DNA of 21,451 nucleotides from Haplomitrium mnioides. Lineage: Eukaryota; Marchantiophyta; Haplomitriopsida; Calobryales. Made by a program: the position numbers and the translations under genes. The stretch's first letter is position 1. Each line of letters starts with the position of its first letter. The notes under the pieces are model-generated. The model saw only the letters and a program-made list of their open reading frames with translations. It did no database searches and was not told the origin of the DNA. The stretch spans positions 1-21,451 of the forward strand of contig JBNGIS010038927.1 in assembly GCA_049999725.1 (NCBI GenBank), read 5' to 3'. Of this stretch, positions 16,720 to 21,451 are shown piece by piece.

Positions 16720-18335
16720 AGATGCTGCTTTGAAAGTAGGGGAGGACAGATTCAGGGCTTTCAGGTTCTTTTCTGAGATGGCCCCTTGCCAGTTGTCACT
16801 TTGAAGCTTTAAGGATTCTCCCTTTCCTTACAAGCCTTGGGTTCACCACTCACTCTCTTCTAGTTGCACTCAAGTCATTCATTCATACAGCCCAAAGTCC
16901 ACATTTATACCTCCCAACTGGTCTTTGTGTAATTCCTTCACTTTATTCTGAGGGCCCAATGACTCAGACCATGCCACCTTATTTATGCTTTGGGGCAGAA
17001 ATGTGCTTGTGACCTGCACCAATGAACCAACAAGAGGACTGGACTCCCCCTCTCAGGGTTGTCACAAGACTGATACAACTGTTTTTTCTAACTATCCTAA
17101 GGTGAACTAATTCCTAAGCTATACTACATGATAAAAAACAAGGAGCATTCACCTCCAATAGCACTTGGCTATGTTGAGGGACTTGACTTCCCCTCTAGAG
17201 CTGTCCCAGGGTCTGCTCAACTAGTCCTGATGTCTTCTAATCTAATATGCCTCTAGAACACAAATCCAGAGTGCAAATCTATCTACACACATATGCGCAA
17301 ACACACTTACACTATGTACTGCAAATAGAAACAGAGTCCTTGAAGGCCCTCTAGACTGATCCCACCAACTGAGACTTCTCTTATGAATCACTGGCTGCCT
17401 TCCAGCCTGCACACCAACTTCCACCCACACACCCCTCTCCAAATGGTTTTTTAACTTCTCTCGCGAGAAGCCCTTACTTTACTTCCTCAAGTTAGGAAGA
17501 GGATTTCTTTGGTTTCCACCTCTGGAAGACAGTCTTCTCGACTGCAGGTAGCCCACTCCACCCCAAGCCTCGACAGGTCTTACTCTGCAGTGGGCGGGCA
17601 CAAACGCAACTCCCCCTCTCAGGTCCACTTGACGAATTACACCAGAGTGTACTCCGAACACTCTGAGTTGATGTTCTTGCACATGGAATGTAGAGATGAC
17701 CCCAAGCTCCTCACTTGGCAACCTCTTATGAATTCTCAGCTGGCCAAAATCCCTTCTAGCTCACGTATCGGTCCACCTTCGCTCTGGTCCACTCACGAGG
17801 ACGAGTTCACCTAGATCGCCCGAGCTTCTAGAGCTCATCACTTAGCGATTCTCGGCGCCACTCCAGTCCACCTCCGAGCCCCCGCTTGCCCCCAGAGCTA
17901 GTTCACCCGCTTCACATAGCTTCTCACTTAATTTTTCCTCCTGCCTTACCTCATTGCAATTTCCCTGTCTTGAGGTTGTTGTCGCGTCCTTAGATTGCTC
18001 GTGCATCAACCTGAACAAATTCGGAGGCCCCTGATGTATACCTCCCGAGCACGCGCTGATCTCCCAAGCCCTTCTCGTTGAAAGGTTGTTAATCTCGTTG
18101 GCTCGGAATGGGAGGTGGCAACGCGTGTCCTGTGAGGTCGTTATTCCTGTTACAACGGAAAAAAAAAAGAGCGCGCTGCATGTCCCGTCGGTTGGTCAAG
18201 AAGCACCAAGTACAATGATAACTCTACAGAGAGTCTGAGGAATCTTCCGGGCTGAGATTCTGTAGATTCCCACAAAACCAAGTCCGCAGGGATCCTCGCA
18301 AATTCACCCAAATATTCCCCAGGTCCCCTCCGAGT

Positions 18336-18720
18336 GCCACGTCATCTGAGGCCCTGCCGCCCCGCAAAAGGGTAGGCGGACCACCGTGCTGACTCTCTCC
18401 TCCGAAGTTAACCTGCTCATAGCCCGAGGCCCAACGGGCTCCCACCTGCTGCCACGTTTCTTTTGACTTGCCCGAGGCTTCCGAGGTCACCACATCATCC
18501 GAAGAGCGTCGTTCGACGTCGCCCCGCAAAGGGGTTGGCGGACCGTCGCGCTGACCTCCTTCCAAAGTTGACTCGCGGAACTCCTCCGAGCTTCTCAGGG
18601 CGCCACGTCATCTAAAGGGCGCCGTTCGACACCGCCCCGCAAAGGGGGTAGGCAGACCGTCAGTTTGACCTTCTTCCGAGGTTGACCCGCTGACCTTCCA
18701 TGGATGTCACGTGATCCGTA
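18336..18720. repeat. Three diverged tandem units around CCCCGCAAAGGGG
   Basis: The core CCCCGCAAA(A/G)GGG, followed by GG(T/C)GGACC and a GCTGACCT...TCCGAGGTTGACCCGC-like tail, occurs at 18360, 18522 and 18635 (steps of 162 and 113 bp). Each unit opens with CCAC(G/A)TCATC (18337, 18490, 18603), and a partial fourth opening, TCACGTGATCC, lies at 18707. Units 2 and 3 share the block GC(G/C)(T/C)CGTTCGAC. Units are GC-rich and non-coding by appearance. Confidence 0.65.
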
Positions 18721-18932
18721 AAACCTTCTCTCGCCGAGTAAGAACTGTGTCGATGTCGCCATTTTGAACTCCCTCTCTATATGAACAACACGCGCTCAAT
18801 GCTCCCTTCGCCAAGTTGTCACTCTGCTTGTTGTAAGAATGACAAAGAGCTCCTAGAACCAACCGCCTCCTCTATCAGACTTTCGAATGTTGCGACCGTA
18901 CCCTGTCGAACTTTCCCCTTTGTCTTGCCGAA

Positions 18933-19375
18933 TTTGCGACAGGTCATCTTTTCGGCGTTGCTTGCTTCTTCCTCTAGTTAATTATGTGATAGATTGCCTT
19001 TCCGGCCAATCCCACCTTGCTCTTCGGTTCTTCGATAAATTGTCTTTTCGGTGCATCCTTCCTCTCTCCCAGTTGGATCATTGACATATCGCCCTTTTGG
19101 CTCATCTCGTTCTTCATGTTGGACGGTTTGCGAGGGATCACCTTTTTAGCATTGTTGCTCTTCGTATAACCGGATCGTTGATAGGTCATCTTTTCGCCTT
19201 TACTTGCTCTTTGTCTGACCAGACCGGTGATTCATCCCCCATTTGGCTCTCCTCTAGTTCTCCTTCGATCGGATTTGTGCTAAGTCACCTCTTCGGCACT
19301 CTTTGGTTCTCTTTTGATCGGACCCGCGATAGATCGCCTTTTTGGGTGATCCCTCCTTGCTCCCCGGTTGGGCCT
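18933..19375. repeat. Minisatellite, nine units of about 49 bp
   Basis: Each unit has the form GATCG-TTGATAGGTCATCTTTTCGGC followed by a T/C-rich spacer with CTTGCTCTT. The CGG/TGG anchor falls at 18953, 19003, 19049, 19098, 19147, 19195, 19244, 19294 and 19343, giving steps of 50, 46, 49, 49, 48, 49, 50 and 49 bp. A weak tenth unit may precede at 18889. The step is not a multiple of three, so it is not a protein repeat. Units have drifted strongly, but the spacing has hardly changed. Confidence 0.75.
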
Positions 19376-20138
19376 CTCAACGGATCCCTGTTAAGCTGGC
19401 CCTCCACGTTGGAAGACGGATCGGAACCCACTTAACCGGGTTTCCCACTTAGAGAGACGCAATCCCGTTAAGTTTTCTGAGCCCCGCCACTTCCTGTGAA
19501 GATCCATAGGCTCCTTGGAGCCACCACGTCATCCGTGGAATCCCCTGAAGCGTTGTGGAGATGCCACGTTTCCCTGGAATCTTGCGAGGCCTTCAGATAA
19601 CTCCACGTTTCCGCTAGGATCCGCAGATTCAAGAGAGAAGGGCCGATCAGACTCTTGCAGAACGTGCTCACGCTTGCGGGATCGAGGCGTCCGCCGCTCC
19701 TTGGCCTAGCTTGCCCTTGCAACGATCACGACTCTTCCTTCCTTCCATGATCCTTGCTCTTGATGTACGATAGCTGCAGGCAATGTCCCTGGTCTCTCTC
19801 TCCCCTAAGTGCCTTCGGGTTTCTGTGTTGTAGATCCTCTCTTCCTCCTCCAATCGCTTCGCCTTGGGTGGGCGTTTCCTTCTTCCCCGCTCGGCTTCAA
19901 TTCTCGCATCTCCATGAGACCCACGGGTTCTTGCTTGCCCAATTCGGATTTTTTTAGTGGTACCCCTTCCTTGGCTAGCAATCACTGCCCCCTTCTCTTC
20001 TTCTGCCATGATCCCATTCTCCTCCAAGGATTCATGCGCTTGTTCTTACTTATAGATTGAAAGAAAACTGTTGCTCTTGAGGCGCTCTTGCGCTTACCAG
20101 GCGGAATTGTGTCGATGATGCTTCTGTAAAGCAAAATT

Positions 20139-20150
20139 CGGTATCAGCAT
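20139..20150 (+). other. Possible primer-binding-site-like word
   Basis: CGGTATCAGCAT matches the first part of the tRNA-Met primer site (GGTATCAG) but not its last bases, and the preceding sequence does not end in CA. It is included because it stands at the right edge of repeat X copy 2. It could be chance. Confidence 0.2.
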
Positions 20151-20221
20151 CCCATTTCACTAGCTGAGATACAAGCATAAGGTTGTGCTATTTACAAGAA
20201 AATAGAGAGGAGTGAAGGAAG

Positions 20222-20365
20222 TGGTAGTAAGTCACTTTTAGGGTTAAGATTGGATTACTTACCTTTGAAGTTACTTTTAGGTTACTTGCATTGGAAGTCA
20301 CTTTTGGTAGAGAGTCAACTTTAGGGCTGAAATGAAAAGTGACTTGTAAGTGAAGAAAATGCCAA
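20222..20365 (+). repeat. LTR family A fragment, copy 3
   Basis: GTCACTTTTAGGGTTAAG, GAAGTTACTTTTAGG, GGAAGTCACTTTTGG and AAGTGACTTGTAAGTGAAG are the same sub-repeats as in 1357-1570. The homology stops just before the place where the TATA box would be. Sequence coding for RNase H begins about 25 bp further on, so the promoter, leader, gag, protease and RT are all missing between them. Confidence 0.6.
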
Positions 20366-20389
20366 CACTGACTTATCCAATAAGAGGCG

Positions 20390-20751
20390 TTGCATAGTTT
20401 ATTTTGATGCTTCTAATTTTGCTATTGGAGCGGTTTTACAGCAAGAGTTTTGAGGATGGACTTCATCCAATTGCATTCATGTCACGCTGATTGAATGCAA
20501 CGGAGAGAAATTATTCTGCAAGAGATTGAAAGCAATTAGTAATGGTTTATGCTACCAAGGTGTGAAAACGTTATCTTTTGGGCAAACTTGTACTTATGCA
20601 TACACGCCACAAGCCATTGCTTCAAGCAATCCACTTAGAAAACATGACAAGTCATCATCATCGATGGGAAGATCAACTATAACTCTTTGATTTCAAGTTG
20701 GAATACAAGCCGAGAAGGTTCCACACTATTTCTGATGCATTGTCTCGATGA
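20390..20751 (+). pseudogene. Ty3/gypsy RNase H domain, broken
   Basis: RNase H removes the RNA strand after reverse transcription. The domain starts VYFDASNFAIGAVLQQE (first catalytic Asp at 20406-20408). It then shifts frame near 20450 and reads LHPIAFMSR, LNATERNYSARD, KQLVMVYATKV, KRYLLGKLVLMHTRHKPLLQ, FDFKLEYKPRR and ISDALSR. The third acidic site, normally Asp in the TDHK word, is Arg here (20605-20607), while the Asp in ISDALSR is kept. There are at least four in-frame stops. The RT domain expected upstream is absent. The domain belongs with the integrase that follows. Confidence 0.85.
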
Positions 20752-20879
20752 CCGGATTATCAAATAAATACACTAGAGATAGCAAATGCTAGTATATTAC
20801 ATCTTGATGAAGTAACCAGTGATGGCTTTCGACAAAAGTTACAAAAAGACGCTTTTTTTACTCCTGTTAGAGTACGTTT
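20752..20879 (+). other. Linker and deletion between RNase H and integrase core
   Basis: After the RNase H end, about 100 bp read as a plausible connection domain (DYQINTLEIANASILHLDEV). The integrase zinc domain (HHCC) and the segment with the first catalytic Asp are missing, and the sequence jumps to the core at VFVDKLSK (20882). That is a loss of several hundred bases compared with the family. Confidence 0.55.
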
Positions 20880-21451
20880 GGGTGTTTGTGGATAAGCTAA
20901 GCAAGCAAAATCATTTAGCACCGACAATAGATATGGTGGATGCTCTACAATTAGCAAAGATTTATTTTGATATAGTCTTTTGATATCATGGAATGCCAAA
21001 GGTACTTATATCTAATAGAGATCCATGATTCATTAGGAAGTTTTGGCAAGAGTTATTCACACTTTTAGGTACCAAACTTTCTATGTCTACGGCATATCAT
21101 CCTCAAATAGATGGGAAAATCGCAATGTGGAGGATATGCTTCGAGCGTTTATCAATGTTCATCATACAGATTGGGATAGTTTTTTACCGGTTGTGGAGTT
21201 TGCATACAACAACTCCAAATAAGCAAGTACTGGCTTTTCTCATTTCTTTCTTAATTTTGGTCAACATCCTCTTGTTTTCAATAGTTTGCTTTCTCCTTCG
21301 TCTTCTAATGTTCTAAGTCTTTCTACCTTTTTGTCTCGTTTATCTTCCTCGTTACAAGATGCTAGAAACCATCTTGTTATTGCTCAAAATTGGCAAAAAC
21401 AGTTTGCCAATAAACATCGTCGTGATTGCTCTTATGTTTTAGGTGACCAAG
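20880..21451 (+). pseudogene. Integrase pseudogene, core to C-terminal linker, cut by the window end
   Basis: The frame from 20882 reads VFVDKLSKQNHLAPTI, a stop, YHGMPKVLISNRDP, a stop, FIRKFWQELFTLLGTKLSM and STAYHPQIDG. Near 21120 the frame shifts and the segment that should carry the catalytic Glu is shortened. It resumes VEDMLRAFINVHHTDWD, VVEFAYNNS, a stop, FSHFFLNFGQHPL and ends ANKHRRDCSYVLGDQ at the window edge. The second catalytic Asp is Asn (21014-21016, in SNRDP). The first Asp lies in the deleted part. Sequence beyond the edge should show the GPY/F region and whether a chromodomain follows. It differs clearly from the integrase at 9060-10200, so it is a different Ty3 family, probably the one using LTR A. 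Confidence 0.85.

Larger units (their letters stand above)
16720..20130. repeat. Repeat X, copy 2: GC-richer non-coding element body
   Basis: It is related to 10972-13640 by the 18-base exact match and surrounding block at 17445-17560, and by the GTAAGAATGA word at 18832. It is larger and contains tandem repeats listed separately. Frames in this region (for example 18224-18565 minus, 19097-19435 plus, 19668-20027 minus) run through the tandem repeats and show repeat-driven, low-information protein, so I reject them as genes. CTCCCCCTCTCAGG occurs twice (17044 and 17610). A primer-site-like CGGTATCAGCAT follows at 20139. If that is real, this could be the right part of a very long LTR, but no TG/CA ends were found. 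Confidence 0.4.

Noticed and set aside
18224-18565. 113-codon open frame on the minus strand rich in Gly, Ser and Asp
   Set aside because: It lies within the CCCCGCAAAGGGG tandem units; its repeated peptide words (GGPPTLLRG-like) follow the DNA repeat, and no domain or start context supports a gene.
19097-19435. 112-codon plus-strand frame with hydrophobic repeats
   Set aside because: It runs through the 49-bp minisatellite, whose period is not a multiple of three, so the peptide is not conserved between units.
19668-20027. 119-codon minus-strand frame rich in Arg, Glu and Lys
   Set aside because: Charged low-complexity product from T/C-rich DNA; no motif, and the opposite strand has equally long frames.
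1-21451. CRISPR array, bacterial operon or phage content
   Set aside because: No short direct repeats with unique spacers, no ribosome-binding-site-spaced genes; all motifs are of plant LTR retroelements.
20390-21451. Endogenous pararetrovirus as the source of the RNase H
   Set aside because: An integrase core follows the RNase H, which pararetroviruses lack, and the word pattern is that of Ty3/gypsy elements.

Overview
This window looks like plant (angiosperm) nuclear DNA from a heterochromatic, transposon-rich region. The evidence is the presence of Ty3/gypsy retrotransposons with a primer-binding site for initiator tRNA-Met, an integrase with a C-terminal chromodomain (the chromovirus branch), sharp shifts in base composition, and no intact open reading frame of useful length. 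I found no host gene, rRNA, complete tRNA or CRISPR array. Every coding feature I recognise is a pseudogene of a retroelement. The sequence does not identify the species.

Layout. 1-1340 is AT-rich with old, diverged short repeats. 1357-1690 and 4926-5354 are two copies of one LTR-like repeat ('LTR family A', with many GTTACTTTTAG-type sub-repeats and a TATA box). They flank about 3.2 kb that holds a degenerate tandem array of roughly 370-bp units (2365-4100). The second copy is followed by a degenerate tRNA-Met primer site and a broken gag (5570-6110), so it is the 5' end of an old Ty3/gypsy element.

6249-10966 is the best-defined object: a complete-ended chromovirus of 4718 bp. It has two 548-bp LTRs, a 5-bp target duplication (CTCTA), a primer-binding site, a polypurine tract, and gag, protease, integrase and chromodomain pseudogenes. 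Reverse transcriptase and RNase H are missing. It sits inside an older, C/T-rich repeat ('repeat X', 10972-13640, probably continuing left of 6244). A second, reversed, 5'-truncated copy of the chromovirus lies at 14985-15960 (chromodomain, polypurine tract and 3' LTR on the minus strand). Between them is a 450-bp block that is almost pure A+T (13655-14100).

16720-20130 is a GC-richer stretch that appears to be a second, diverged copy of repeat X. It contains two sets of tandem repeats: three units around CCCCGCAAAGGGG, and nine units of about 49 bp. The right end (20222-21451) is a fragment of LTR family A joined directly to a broken RNase H, followed by a broken integrase core that runs off the window.

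How the parts work together: nothing here is likely to be autonomous. The chromovirus and the right-hand element both lack reverse transcriptase. The most notable functional signals are in the chromovirus LTRs: four regularly spaced ACGT-core (G-box/ABRE-like) boxes upstream of a TATA box, with spacing kept in all three LTR copies. Another is a duplicated pair of small reading frames in the leader between the primer site and gag. All homology statements are by eye from known family motifs; no database search was run.
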